A stretch of DNA of 64,000 nucleotides from Flavobacterium lipolyticum (GTDB taxonomy: Bacteria > Bacteroidota > Bacteroidia > Flavobacteriales > Flavobacteriaceae), in assembly GCF_020905335.1 (NCBI RefSeq), contig NZ_JAJJMN010000001.1:2852001-2916000 (forward strand), given 5' to 3'. Under the pieces are notes generated by a model. That model did no database searches. It saw only the letters and a program-made list of their open reading frames with translations, and was not told where the DNA came from. The stretch's first letter is position 1, and each line of letters begins with the position of its first letter. A program made the translations under genes and the position numbers. Below, one piece after another: positions 47,680-56,700 of this stretch.

Positions 47680-47836
47680 CTCATTATCTTGAGAATCAGT
47701 TTAAATGGTGAATTTGTTGAGCTTTTTAGAGTTGATTCCGATTAGAGTAGTTGTTATTATGGTATTTTTAAATTTTGTGAGAAAAAACACAATAAATACC
47801 GTATATTTACGTTCAATAGGTTTTAATTGTTGTATC

Positions 47837-48826
47837 ATGAAAGTAAAGATTTTTTTTATCGTTATTATTTTTGTTATCAGTAACCTTAGTATTAAAGCTC
47901 AATCTAATTTGCTTAATGCGAAAACAGCAGGTCAGATCGGGGTAAAGAATCCTGCTCAGTTGCGTGCTGATAACGATAAGCCAATGGCTTATGGTTATGT
48001 AGATGACAGGGATGTTTTAATGGGAAAAACGACCTGGGAAATTATTGATTTGAATGAGAAAATTAATTTCCCATTGTATTTTCCGGTGGATACTGCCAAT
48101 ATTGGTTCGGATAGACGCTCTCTTTATGATGTTTTGATTAGAGGAATAAAAGCAGGAAGAATCACAGAAGTGTATGCCGATAGCTACTTTAATACTAAAA
48201 AATCCTTAAAAGACATTCAAGGGGGATTGTCTCGTATCGATACGACTGATGCCGGGAGGGAATTAATCAATCAATACCCGGACGACTACAAAACACGGGT
48301 GGTGAAGAAAAAGGTGGTGACTGGAACTGGTAAGAAAAAAGTAGTTACTTATGTTGATGAAACAGTTGGTCCGACCAGAACGGTACCTGCTGAGTATATT
48401 TTAAAACAAGATTTAACGGCAGCAGATGTTACTCAGTATAAATTGAAAGGATACTGGTATTTTGACAAACGTCAGAGTGAATTGAAATACCGTTTACTCG
48501 GAATTTGTCCTGTGACACCCGATGTTTATACTATGAATAGTGATGAAAAAGATTATATTGAACTGTTTTGGGTCTTCTTTCCTAATGCGAGAGAAGTGTT
48601 GAACGAAGCAAAAGCATTTAACGATAGTAATTCGGCACACTCAATTTCATTCGATCAGATTTTAAATTCGAGACGTTTTAATTCAATTATTTATAAAGAA
48701 GAAAACGTTTATGGAGATCGTGAAATTAAAGATTACATGAAAGACAATGCACAGAAGCAGCTGTTGGAATCTGAAAGAGTAAAAGAGAAGATTCGCAACT
48801 TTGAACAGGATATGTGGAGCTACTAA
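47837..48826 (+). CDS. gldO: GldO, GldN paralogue
   Basis: A 329-residue exported protein with signal peptide (MKVKIFFIVIIFVISNLSIKAQ). From SNLLNAKT to the C-terminus it is nearly collinear with GldN, differing at scattered positions mainly in the first 40 and near 300. In Flavobacterium johnsoniae GldO is partly redundant with GldN, which fits. ATG 47837 is chosen because it gives a signal peptide aligned with GldN; the frame is open to 47705. It follows a terminator, so it probably has its own promoter. Confidence 0.93.
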   Translation: MKVKIFFIVIIFVISNLSIKAQSNLLNAKTAGQIGVKNPAQLRADNDKPMAYGYVDDRDVLMGKTTWEIIDLNEKINFPLYFPVDTANIGSDRRSLYDVLIRGIKAGRITEVYADSYFNTKKSLKDIQGGLSRIDTTDAGRELINQYPDDYKTRVVKKKVVTGTGKKKVVTYVDETVGPTRTVPAEYILKQDLTAADVTQYKLKGYWYFDKRQSELKYRLLGICPVTPDVYTMNSDEKDYIELFWVFFPNAREVLNEAKAFNDSNSAHSISFDQILNSRRFNSIIYKEENVYGDREIKDYMKDNAQKQLLESERVKEKIRNFEQDMWSY

Positions 48827-48846
48827 GAAATTAGTAACATTATACC

Positions 48847-48883
48847 AAAAACTCTTATTACATTTGTAGTAAGAGTTTTTTAT
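48847..48883 (+). terminator. Terminator after gldO
   Basis: Stem aaaaactcttattaca / tgtagtaagagttttt with one wobble position, then Ts. It differs by one base in the stem from the gldN terminator, so the duplication probably included it. Confidence 0.88.
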
Positions 48884-48898
48884 TTTACCCCTTTACAA

Positions 48899-49948
48899 AT
48901 GTTGGATTATATAATTGTCGGATCTGGATTGGCTGGAATTTCATTTGCTGAAATTGCGCTTAAAAACAATAAATCTATAGTAGTTATAAATGATGAATCG
49001 CAAAATTCATCAAGAGTTGCGGGAGGATTGTACAATCCGGTGATTTTAAAACGTTTTAGTGAAGTTTGGAAAGCAGAAGAACAGTTGTCCTTAATGGAAG
49101 AATTCTATGAGACCATCGAAGGTAAGCTGAAAACCAAGGTGAATTTTAAACTTCCTATTTTAAGAAAATTTTTCTCTATAGAAGAACAAAACAATTGGTT
49201 CTCAGCTTCGGATAAACCGCTTCTGGCACCATTTCTTTCTACCAAATTAATCTTTAAAAAATACAATGGTATCGATTCTCCGTTTGATTACGGTGAGGTT
49301 TTACATACCGGATATGTCGATACGGCTTTATTGTTGGATAAATATCGCGAATATTTGCTTGAGAATAAATTATTGCTTCAGGAGTCGTTTGATTATGCTA
49401 AGTTGGTTATTGAGGAAGATTTTGTTCAGTATAAAGAATATCAGGCTAAGCATATTGTTTTTGCGGAAGGTTTCGGACTGCATGCCAATCCGTTTTTTCA
49501 GGATTTGCCCTTAGACGGAACCAAAGGGGAGCTTTTTATTATCAAGGCACCTGATCTGGATCTGGATGTGATTGTGAATACCAGCGTCTTTATTTTGCCT
49601 TTAGGAAACGATTTGTTTAAAGTGGGAGCGACCTATAATTGGAAAGACAAAACGGATGCGCCAACAGAAGAAGGAAGAACAGAGTTAATCGATCGTATAG
49701 AGGAAATTATCAATTGTGATTTTGAAGTTATTTCGCATTTTGGCGGGGTGAGGCCAACCGTACGTGACCGTAGGCCAATTATTGGTACGCACAATCAATA
49801 CAGTTCATTACATCTTTTAAACGGATTAGGAACGCGTGGTGTAATGCTTGGCCCGGCCATGGCTAAAGATTTGTATGAGTATATCGAAGATCAAAAACCT
49901 TTAGATCCAACAATTGATATTCATCGTTTTTACAAGAAAAGAAAATAG
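48899..49948 (+). CDS. FAD-dependent oxidoreductase (DAO family)
   Basis: A 349-residue flavoprotein with the FAD-binding motif IIVGSGLAGISFAE at the N-terminus and a second motif near the end (NGLGTRGVMLGPAMAKDL), typical of the D-amino acid oxidase fold. The segment GGVRPTVRDRRPIIG is characteristic of the family. The substrate cannot be read from sequence. It starts shortly after the gldO terminator and is not obviously linked to gliding. Confidence 0.88.
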   Translation: MLDYIIVGSGLAGISFAEIALKNNKSIVVINDESQNSSRVAGGLYNPVILKRFSEVWKAEEQLSLMEEFYETIEGKLKTKVNFKLPILRKFFSIEEQNNWFSASDKPLLAPFLSTKLIFKKYNGIDSPFDYGEVLHTGYVDTALLLDKYREYLLENKLLLQESFDYAKLVIEEDFVQYKEYQAKHIVFAEGFGLHANPFFQDLPLDGTKGELFIIKAPDLDLDVIVNTSVFILPLGNDLFKVGATYNWKDKTDAPTEEGRTELIDRIEEIINCDFEVISHFGGVRPTVRDRRPIIGTHNQYSSLHLLNGLGTRGVMLGPAMAKDLYEYIEDQKPLDPTIDIHRFYKKRK

Positions 49949-49950
49949 TT

Positions 49951-50334
49951 TTATTTCGATCCTGCTTCGGGATCATAAGAAACAAACATGTTAATGTACA
50001 AGTTCCTCGAAAGTCTTAAGACAAATGGGAATAATAGAATCAACGTTGCAACAATGATCAGAAAAGACTCTTCGACTGAGGTTTTGAAAAGTACAAACGA
50101 AACGATAAAAGCTGCAATTCCGACTGCAACATTTAAACCATAACTAACATACATGGCGCCATAAAAAAACGATGGTTCGATCTGGTATTTTAATCCACAG
50201 TGACTGCAATTTTCGTTCATTTTAAGAACCTTGGTCAAATGAAGCGGATTTCGGTCAGAGTACATGCTTTCTTTGTGACATCTTGGGCAGCTTCCTGTTA
50301 GTATACTGTATAGTTTAGATCCTTTTTTTAACAT
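49951..50334 (-). CDS. DUF983 membrane protein
   Basis: A 127-residue protein of the DUF983 family. Two CxxC pairs (CPRCHKESM and CSHCGLKY) make a zinc-ribbon-like N-terminal part, followed by two membrane segments (about 60-82 and 88-107). The function is unknown. It converges on the FAD oxidoreductase gene, with two bases between stops. A TATCTTTG box lies at 50447-50454 on the minus strand. Confidence 0.88.
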   Translation of the reverse strand: MLKKGSKLYSILTGSCPRCHKESMYSDRNPLHLTKVLKMNENCSHCGLKYQIEPSFFYGAMYVSYGLNVAVGIAAFIVSFVLFKTSVEESFLIIVATLILLFPFVLRLSRNLYINMFVSYDPEAGSK

Positions 50335-50638
50335 GGTTGCAATTCAATTAATTGTTGATGTTGTAGAGAATCAATTTTTGTTTTAGAGTAAAACATTTTG
50401 ATTCTGATAAAAATAGTTAAAATTTATCTTACGAAGAAGAGTAGAACAAAGATACTATTTTAGTTTGTATTTTTTGTATTCAGGATGGTATGACTTGTTA
50501 TGGGGGGTAGGTTGATGTTTTTGATAATGGATTTTAATTTGTTAATAAATATTATCGCTTTTACGGAAACCCACATTTTACTTAATTTGCTTTTTTGTAT
50601 CATTGTATGTTTTATTTTAAAAAAAAAGGATTGTTTTA
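50335..50638. other. Divergent upstream region of DUF983 gene and Ter module
   Basis: No gene is seen in 304 bases. A minus-strand TATCTTTG box at 50447-50454 may serve the DUF983 gene. I cannot place a convincing promoter for the plus-strand TerD gene. Confidence 0.4.
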
Positions 50639-51214
50639 ATGGCGATAAATTTGCGTAAAGGTCAAAGAATTGATATTGGCCTGTCAAAGATTAATATAGG
50701 GTTAGGTTGGGATCCAAATGAGGGTACAGGTCATAGTTTTGATTTAGATGCTTCGGCCATAATGATTAATTCTGATCGTAAACTTATAGACGAAAATTAC
50801 TTTGTTTTTTATAATAATCTTGCCTCTCCCGATGGTGCATTAGAACATACGGGAGATGATCCGACAGGAGGTAATAGTGATGGTGATGATGATGAAGCTA
50901 TTAAGGTTGATTTGAGTAAAATTTTTGAAGAGGTAAATGAGATTCTTTTTGTGGTTACTATAGAAGACTTTGAAAGAAGAAGGCAAAATTTTGGTCAGGT
51001 AAGAAATTCATATATTCGAATTGTGGATGAAGCTACAGGACAGGAAATTGCTAAATATGAATTAGACGAAGATTTTTCGATTGAAACCGGTGTAGAGTTT
51101 GGAAGATTATACAAACGAAATGGACAATGGAAATTTGAGGCTTCCGGAATAGGCTACAGAGCTGATTTAGGATTCTTTTTAGAAAAATATTATTCAGGAG
51201 AAATAATTAAATAG
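50639..51214 (+). CDS. TerD family protein 1
   Basis: A 191-residue TerD-domain protein covering the whole sequence. It has the conserved features of the fold: LRKGQRIDIGLSKINIGLGWD, SFDLDASA, an Asp-rich calcium-binding loop around GGNSDGDDDEAIKVDL, and ETGVEFGRLYKRNGQWKF near the end. TerD proteins bind Ca2+ and take part in membrane-linked stress complexes that confer resistance to tellurite, phage and other stresses. It opens the Ter module here and differs slightly from the later copies. Confidence 0.93.
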   Translation: MAINLRKGQRIDIGLSKINIGLGWDPNEGTGHSFDLDASAIMINSDRKLIDENYFVFYNNLASPDGALEHTGDDPTGGNSDGDDDEAIKVDLSKIFEEVNEILFVVTIEDFERRRQNFGQVRNSYIRIVDEATGQEIAKYELDEDFSIETGVEFGRLYKRNGQWKFEASGIGYRADLGFFLEKYYSGEIIK

Positions 51215-51392
51215 CTTTTGATTTTTTGATGCTAAGGAGTTTTATTGGATTAAAAAAGGTATTGATAAAGAAATGAGTTTTTGCAATAACAGAAGTATAT
51301 GCCGACAGCAGCAAAAATGATCATAATAAGAGTTGTGAATTAATAAATTATAATAAGACAGGTATTTCTGTACGTATTTTAAAAGCATTCAT

Positions 51393-52058
51393 TTGGAAAT
51401 AAATTACAAAAAACACACCCATATTTCTTTTGATTTATGGCTGACATTAATAAAGTCCAATCCGGAGTTTAAGAAGAAGAGAAATTTATTGTTTAAAAAT
51501 TTCTTTGAAGTTGATTGTACGATCGATAAAGTAAATGAAGTAGTGAGGTACTATGATGTTTTGTGCAATAATATTAACGAAAAAACTGGATTGAATATTG
51601 ATACGTATGAAATTTATTATCTAATTTTAAGCGCACTCGAAGTTGATATTAATAAATTCGAAACAAATAAGTTAAGTCAGTTTTATGAAGAAACAGATTC
51701 TTTGTTTATGAACTATAAGCCGGAGTTAATTTTTCCGGATACGAAGAAATTTTTTCAGGAAATAACCAATGAAGATAAGACTATTAATATACTAAGTAAT
51801 ACAGCTTTTATCAAAGGCAGAACCTTAAGAAAACTGTTAGCGTATTATGAATTGACTGATTTTTTTAAATTTCAGATTTATTCTGACGAAGTTGGATTTT
51901 CGAAACCAAACAATGAAATTTTTCAATTGGTTTTTGATGAGATTAATGCCTTTAAGAGTACGGTAAAAAAACAAATATTACACGTCGGAGATAATAGTGT
52001 TGCAGATTACAATGGAGCAATTAATTTCGGATTTGATGCCCATTTATTAAAAATATAA
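51393..52058 (+). CDS. HAD-family hydrolase of the Ter module
   Basis: A 221-residue haloacid dehalogenase-fold protein. Motif I is FDLWLTL with the nucleophile D14, motif II NILSNTAF, motif III GFSKPNNEIF and motif IV HVGDNSVADYNGA. The second acid of motif I is replaced by Trp, as in other Ter-linked HAD proteins. The start is TTG 51393; no ATG lies near. HAD genes paired with a phosphoribosyltransferase are a known feature of Ter clusters. Confidence 0.85.
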   Translation: MEINYKKHTHISFDLWLTLIKSNPEFKKKRNLLFKNFFEVDCTIDKVNEVVRYYDVLCNNINEKTGLNIDTYEIYYLILSALEVDINKFETNKLSQFYEETDSLFMNYKPELIFPDTKKFFQEITNEDKTINILSNTAFIKGRTLRKLLAYYELTDFFKFQIYSDEVGFSKPNNEIFQLVFDEINAFKSTVKKQILHVGDNSVADYNGAINFGFDAHLLKI

Positions 52059-52060
52059 AA

Positions 52061-52867
52061 GTGAATAAAAGTTACAGCTTACATAAGATATTGGACAAAG
52101 ATAATTGTCCGTTTAAGGAACAAGAATACAGTAAATTTAAATTTGGTGACAAATCATTTGCAGAGAAGTTTGCAAAGGAATTGTTTGAAGGTTTCGTGTC
52201 AGAATTTGGAGAATTGTTGTTGTCGGAACAAGAAATTGTTATTCTGCCAAGTCCATTCTTATCCATACCAACAGCCTCGAATTTTTTGTGTTCTTATTTT
52301 AAAAAAGAGCTGAATAGTTTTTTATTCAAAAATGGTAAAAAGACCAGTATAGAATCTAAAATTTACAGAAACCAAACCTATGTTACGGACTATGGAAATT
52401 TGGATTTTGATGAAAGGGTGAAATTAATTTCGAACGATACCTACTATATTGATCGTAATTTTATAGACGGAAAGCTTTGTATTTTTGTTGATGACATTAA
52501 AATTACCGGTAGTCATGAACATACTGTGAATAAGATTCTAAATCAGTACAATGTGAATGGAGATTTTGTTTTTGTGTATTTCGCAGAATTATCAAATAAG
52601 GACATTCATCCAAAAATTGAGAATCACTTTAACTACTACGCTGTTAAAAATGTCGAGGATATCGTGGATATAATAAACAGCCCTTCTTTTCAATACAATA
52701 CCAGAATTGTCAAATTTATTTTAAGTTTAAATGAAGAGCAGTTTGGCTATTTAGTAGAAAATATTTCCAGTGAAAAAACAAAAGACTTATTTCATTTAGC
52801 AATAAGTAATAATTACCATCAGATTTTAGAGTATAAATCAAACATTAATGTAATAAAAATAGATTAA
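52061..52867 (+). CDS. Phosphoribosyltransferase-like protein of the Ter module
   Basis: A 268-residue protein. The segment LCIFVDDIKITGSHEHT (about 139-155) matches the PRPP-binding loop of type I phosphoribosyltransferases, with two acidic residues followed by TGS. Upstream, VILPSPFLSIPTASNF is a plausible first strand and helix of that fold. The start is GTG 52061, two bases after the HAD gene. The substrate is unknown; such proteins are proposed to make a nucleotide-like molecule in Ter systems. Confidence 0.75.
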   Translation: MNKSYSLHKILDKDNCPFKEQEYSKFKFGDKSFAEKFAKELFEGFVSEFGELLLSEQEIVILPSPFLSIPTASNFLCSYFKKELNSFLFKNGKKTSIESKIYRNQTYVTDYGNLDFDERVKLISNDTYYIDRNFIDGKLCIFVDDIKITGSHEHTVNKILNQYNVNGDFVFVYFAELSNKDIHPKIENHFNYYAVKNVEDIVDIINSPSFQYNTRIVKFILSLNEEQFGYLVENISSEKTKDLFHLAISNNYHQILEYKSNINVIKID

Positions 52868-52871
52868 AACT

Positions 52872-53426
52872 ATGGCTATCAATTTACAGAAAGGACAACG
52901 TGAAAACATAAATGCACCCAAATTTACCATTGGTTTAGGATGGGATACAAACAGCAGCAGTACTGGATCGGGTTTTGATCTTGATGCATCAGTTTTTATT
53001 TTAGGCGATAACAGAAAGATAATATCAGATTCTCATTTTGTTTTTTATAACAATCTGAAATCACCGGATGAGGCGGTAATACATACAGGTGATAATTTAA
53101 CAGGAGATGGAGATGGAGATGATGAGCAAGTAAAAATTGATTTGACTAAAATTAATTCGACAGTAAAAGAAATTTGTGTTGTTGTAACCATTCATGATGC
53201 TGAGAACAGAAAACAAAATTTTGGTCAGGTTAGAAATTCTTTCATTCGAGTTGTAGACGAGAGTAATAATAGCGAGATGCTTAAATACGAATTGGAAGAG
53301 GATTTTTCAATAGAAACAGCTGTAGAGTTTGGAAGGATTTATAACAAAGACGGCCAATGGAAATTTGAAGCTATTGGTGTTGGAATGAAAGGCGGATTAG
53401 AAGATTATTTAAACAAATACAATTAA
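52872..53426 (+). CDS. TerD family protein 2
   Basis: A 184-residue TerD-domain protein (LQKGQRENINAPKFTIGLGWD, FDLDASVF, an Asp-rich loop LTGDGDGDDEQVKIDL, then ETAVEFGRIYNKDGQWKF). It is very similar to the protein at 56133 and, with its downstream neighbour, appears as one half of a duplicated pair that brackets telA. Confidence 0.93.
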   Translation: MAINLQKGQRENINAPKFTIGLGWDTNSSSTGSGFDLDASVFILGDNRKIISDSHFVFYNNLKSPDEAVIHTGDNLTGDGDGDDEQVKIDLTKINSTVKEICVVVTIHDAENRKQNFGQVRNSFIRVVDESNNSEMLKYELEEDFSIETAVEFGRIYNKDGQWKFEAIGVGMKGGLEDYLNKYN

Positions 53427-53431
53427 TAGAT

Positions 53432-54040
53432 ATGGCAATTAATTTAGAAAAAGGGCAACGTATCAACCTTGAGAAAAGTAATGGTACTAAATTACAGAAC
53501 ATCTGTGTCGGTGTAAACTGGGGAGCAATTGAGAAAAAGGGATTTTTTGGCACCAAAAAAGAGGCAGTAGATTTAGATGCAAGCTGCGCTATTTATGACG
53601 ACAAGAAAAATCATATTGATTCTGTAAATTTTAGAAAACTAATATCAAATGATCGTGCAATTAAGCATAGTGGTGACGATTTAACAGGTGATTTAAATGG
53701 GGATGACGGTTTGGATAATGAGGTAATTACTCTGGATTTTTCGCAAATATCACCAGCTGCCAATCACGTTGCATTTTTTATAAATAGCTTTAGAGGACAG
53801 GATTTTAAAGATATCCCTTTTGCATCTATCAGAATTTATGAAGGAACTCCAACAAAAGTAAGCCAGGAATTTGCACGTTATGATGTTGCAAATGATGCTT
53901 CTTTCGCTGGAAATGTTTCTATGGTTTTAGGAGTTTTTTATAAAAGAAACGGAGATTGGAAGTTTAGTGCAATCGGAACTCCGACAAATGATAAAAAGTT
54001 GGAACAAACAATCGTTACCATTCAACAAAACCATCTATAA
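53432..54040 (+). CDS. TerD family protein 3
   Basis: A 202-residue TerD-fold protein of a different subtype, with CVGVNWGAIEKK, VDLDASCAIYDD, a GDDLTGDLNGDDGLDNE calcium-loop and a VSQEFARYDV end strand. Its nearest relative in the window is the protein at 56701. It starts six bases after TerD 2. Confidence 0.92.
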   Translation: MAINLEKGQRINLEKSNGTKLQNICVGVNWGAIEKKGFFGTKKEAVDLDASCAIYDDKKNHIDSVNFRKLISNDRAIKHSGDDLTGDLNGDDGLDNEVITLDFSQISPAANHVAFFINSFRGQDFKDIPFASIRIYEGTPTKVSQEFARYDVANDASFAGNVSMVLGVFYKRNGDWKFSAIGTPTNDKKLEQTIVTIQQNHL

Positions 54041-54047
54041 ATAAACT

Positions 54048-55136
54048 ATGCTAGAAAATCAATTGGTTGCTCAGGAGAATACCGCTTTGATTGATAAGGA
54101 TGGAAATGTAAACTTAGCTTCAATTTCTGAAACGGAAGTTAATAATTACAAGTCGATTTCAAATCAGTTAAATGAAAATGATACTAATTCAATTTTGAAC
54201 TATGGAGCCGAAATCCAGAATTCAATTGCGAAGCAAAGTGATACTTTTTTAACCAATGTTAGAACTTATAATTCAGGTGAAGTTGGTACGTTGATAAATG
54301 ACTTGCTTACAGAGTTAAATTATGTTGATGTAGATCAGCTGGATCAGGGACCATTTAAACGTTTCCTGTCTAAAATTCCGATTCTGAACAAATTGGTAAC
54401 CGATGTAAAAAAATTATTCCAGCAATACGATAAAATTACTGTAAATATCGATAAGATCAGTAATAAGGTAAAGGCAGGAATGATCAATTCGGTAAAAGAT
54501 AACAGTGCTCTTCAAACCATGTTTGACGGAAATGTGAATCTTATCAAAGAGATGGAAAAACACATTATTGCGGGACAAATCCGATTTAAAGAATTGGGTG
54601 AGGAGCTTGCTGTAATGGAAGGAAATCCGGCTCAATACCAGGATTATCAAATTTCGGATAAAAGAAACTTTATTAATCGTCTGGACAAGCGTTTGGCCGA
54701 TATGAAAATTGTTCGTTTTATTATGCTACAGTCCTTAGCGCAAATTCGTGTGGTGCAAAATAATAATACTTCAATTGCAGAGAAAGCACAATCGATCCTG
54801 ACTACAACCATGCCGGTTTGGAAGAATCAGTTAACACTCGCAGTTGCTTTGCAAAGGCAAAAGCAAAATATTGAAGTACAACGAAGAGTGTCTGAAACGA
54901 CAAATACTATTTTGCAGAAAAATGCTGAAATGTTAAAACAAAACAGCATTGAAGTAGCAAAAGAAAATGAAAATACTGTTGTGTCCCTTGAGACTTTGAA
55001 AATGACGACGAAATCATTAATTGATACGTTGACAGAAGTAAAACAAATTCATGAGCAGGGTACCGAAACCAGAAGACAACTTGACGCGGGACTGCAAAGT
55101 CTTGAAGTTGAATTAAAAAAAGGAGTGATAAGCTAA
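54048..55136 (+). CDS. telA: TelA-type toxic anion resistance protein
   Basis: A 362-residue helical protein of the TelA/KlaA family. The segments FLSKIPILNKLVTDVKKLFQQYDKI and NKLSNKVKAG-like helices, the LQSLAQIRV region and a C-terminal coiled coil rich in Gln and Glu match the family. TelA proteins are usually encoded with TerD proteins and act with them in tellurite and membrane-stress resistance; the mechanism is not settled. It lies eight bases after TerD 3. Confidence 0.88.
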   Translation: MLENQLVAQENTALIDKDGNVNLASISETEVNNYKSISNQLNENDTNSILNYGAEIQNSIAKQSDTFLTNVRTYNSGEVGTLINDLLTELNYVDVDQLDQGPFKRFLSKIPILNKLVTDVKKLFQQYDKITVNIDKISNKVKAGMINSVKDNSALQTMFDGNVNLIKEMEKHIIAGQIRFKELGEELAVMEGNPAQYQDYQISDKRNFINRLDKRLADMKIVRFIMLQSLAQIRVVQNNNTSIAEKAQSILTTTMPVWKNQLTLAVALQRQKQNIEVQRRVSETTNTILQKNAEMLKQNSIEVAKENENTVVSLETLKMTTKSLIDTLTEVKQIHEQGTETRRQLDAGLQSLEVELKKGVIS

Positions 55137-55155
55137 TTGAACAGAAATCAGTTAA

Positions 55156-56121
55156 ATGCAAGAGGAAGAGGAACGGTTTGTTCAAATAATAAAAGACAGT
55201 AATAGAAAACTTGTGATTTTAGAATTGTTATCCAATTTCTTTAGTCACAAGGATTTTGTTGGGGTTTTAATAAAAACAAGAATCATTCATACTCTTTTTG
55301 AAAACAATAAAGCATTAGACATAAATAAGTTAGAACTCTTTCATGTACAGTTTACAAGTAGTTTTATTGAATTGTTTCAAAAACTAAAAAAAGCGAAAGA
55401 GCAGCAATATCTTTTGATTTCGGATGAGATTTATATCAATGAGGATATCATAACCAAATTAAAATCAGAAATTGACGAATCTGGATTTGCAGAAAAAGCA
55501 AAGACACATGCGAGAAACATGTCTCGAAAGATTGAAGAACTTTACAATATGTTTGCCACTGAAAATGAAGGTTTTTTTAGTTGGAACGAGATTATAAGTT
55601 TTTCCGACCATGTTAAACAGGAGTATTTTCGGGAAATTGCTCTTGAAGAATATGAAAAAATAGACTTTTTGAATAAGAAGCTTTATGAAAATAAACATGT
55701 AAAGTTTGAAAAGAAACTTCTGGGAAGACTAAATATACTGAAATTTAAAATTAAATTTTTGTGTGGACTGGTTTGTAACAATGAAGTTATTGAGGTCTTC
55801 GAATTTAGAGATTCTAACGATAAATTTATCTTTATTGCGAATGAAAAAGCATTTTATCTTTTGGATGATGTGTTGGCAAAAGAAATTAATATTGCTAAAA
55901 ATGACTCCGTTAAAGGAGAGATTATTACACAATTGAGAGAAAAAAATTCAGCTTTAACATTTGAATTAAGTACAATAAAAACATCATTTCCTGAAAATGT
56001 AGATGAAGTATTAAAAGAATATCTGGATAAGATTTCATCTGTCGATTTTGTAGAAGATCTTCAAAATGTAGATGAACAAACCAATATTTTAAGAACTATG
56101 TTAAATATAAATATTAAATAA
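55156..56121 (+). CDS. Unknown protein of the Ter module
   Basis: A 321-residue, mostly helical and Lys/Glu-rich protein with no recognised family. It starts 20 bases after telA and ends 12 bases before TerD 4, so it is embedded in the operon. There are weakly hydrophobic stretches near residue 190-210 (KIKFLCGLVCN) but no clear membrane helix. Being tied to TelA by position, it may be a TelA partner. Its start could also be the Met at codon 1 only; no other Met lies nearby. Confidence 0.7.
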   Translation: MQEEEERFVQIIKDSNRKLVILELLSNFFSHKDFVGVLIKTRIIHTLFENNKALDINKLELFHVQFTSSFIELFQKLKKAKEQQYLLISDEIYINEDIITKLKSEIDESGFAEKAKTHARNMSRKIEELYNMFATENEGFFSWNEIISFSDHVKQEYFREIALEEYEKIDFLNKKLYENKHVKFEKKLLGRLNILKFKIKFLCGLVCNNEVIEVFEFRDSNDKFIFIANEKAFYLLDDVLAKEINIAKNDSVKGEIITQLREKNSALTFELSTIKTSFPENVDEVLKEYLDKISSVDFVEDLQNVDEQTNILRTMLNINIK

Positions 56122-56132
56122 AGAAGAATAAA

Positions 56133-56684
56133 ATGGCAATTAATTTAGAAAAAGGTCAAAGACAGAGTATTGAAGCTCCAAAATTCATTGTTGGACTTGG
56201 CTGGGATAGCAATTCAAGCAGCACGGGAGAGGGATTTGATCTTGATGCTTCAGTTTTTTTAGTTGGTGCAAATGGAAAAATTCCAAATGACAATCATTTT
56301 GTTTATTATAATAATTTAAAATCGCCTGACGGAGCTGTAACGCACACTGGAGATAATTTAACCGGTGCCGGAGATGGGGATGATGAGAAAATTCAAATCG
56401 ATTTATCTACTATATCTCCGGATGTAAATGAAATTTGCTTTGTTGTAACAATTCATCATGCAGATACCAGAAGACAAAATTTCGGACAGATTAGAAATTC
56501 ATTTATTCGAATCATTGATCAGACCAATACAGAGTTAGTAAAGTACGAGCTTGATGAGGATTTTTCTATTGAAACAGCTGTTGAATTCGGAAGAATTTAC
56601 AAAAGAAACAACGAATGGAAGTTTGAAGCTGTAGGAATAGGAATGAAAGGTGGTTTACAAGACTATTTGAATAAATATAATTAA
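56133..56684 (+). CDS. TerD family protein 4
   Basis: A 183-residue TerD-domain protein, closely resembling the one at 52872 along its length (LEKGQRQSIEAPKFIVGLGWD, FDLDASVF, LTGAGDGDDEKIQIDL, ETAVEFGRIYKRNNEWKF). Both end GGLxDYLNKYN. It is the first member of the second TerD pair. Confidence 0.93.
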   Translation: MAINLEKGQRQSIEAPKFIVGLGWDSNSSSTGEGFDLDASVFLVGANGKIPNDNHFVYYNNLKSPDGAVTHTGDNLTGAGDGDDEKIQIDLSTISPDVNEICFVVTIHHADTRRQNFGQIRNSFIRIIDQTNTELVKYELDEDFSIETAVEFGRIYKRNNEWKFEAVGIGMKGGLQDYLNKYN

Positions 56685-56700
56685 TACCTTATTAAAAAAG

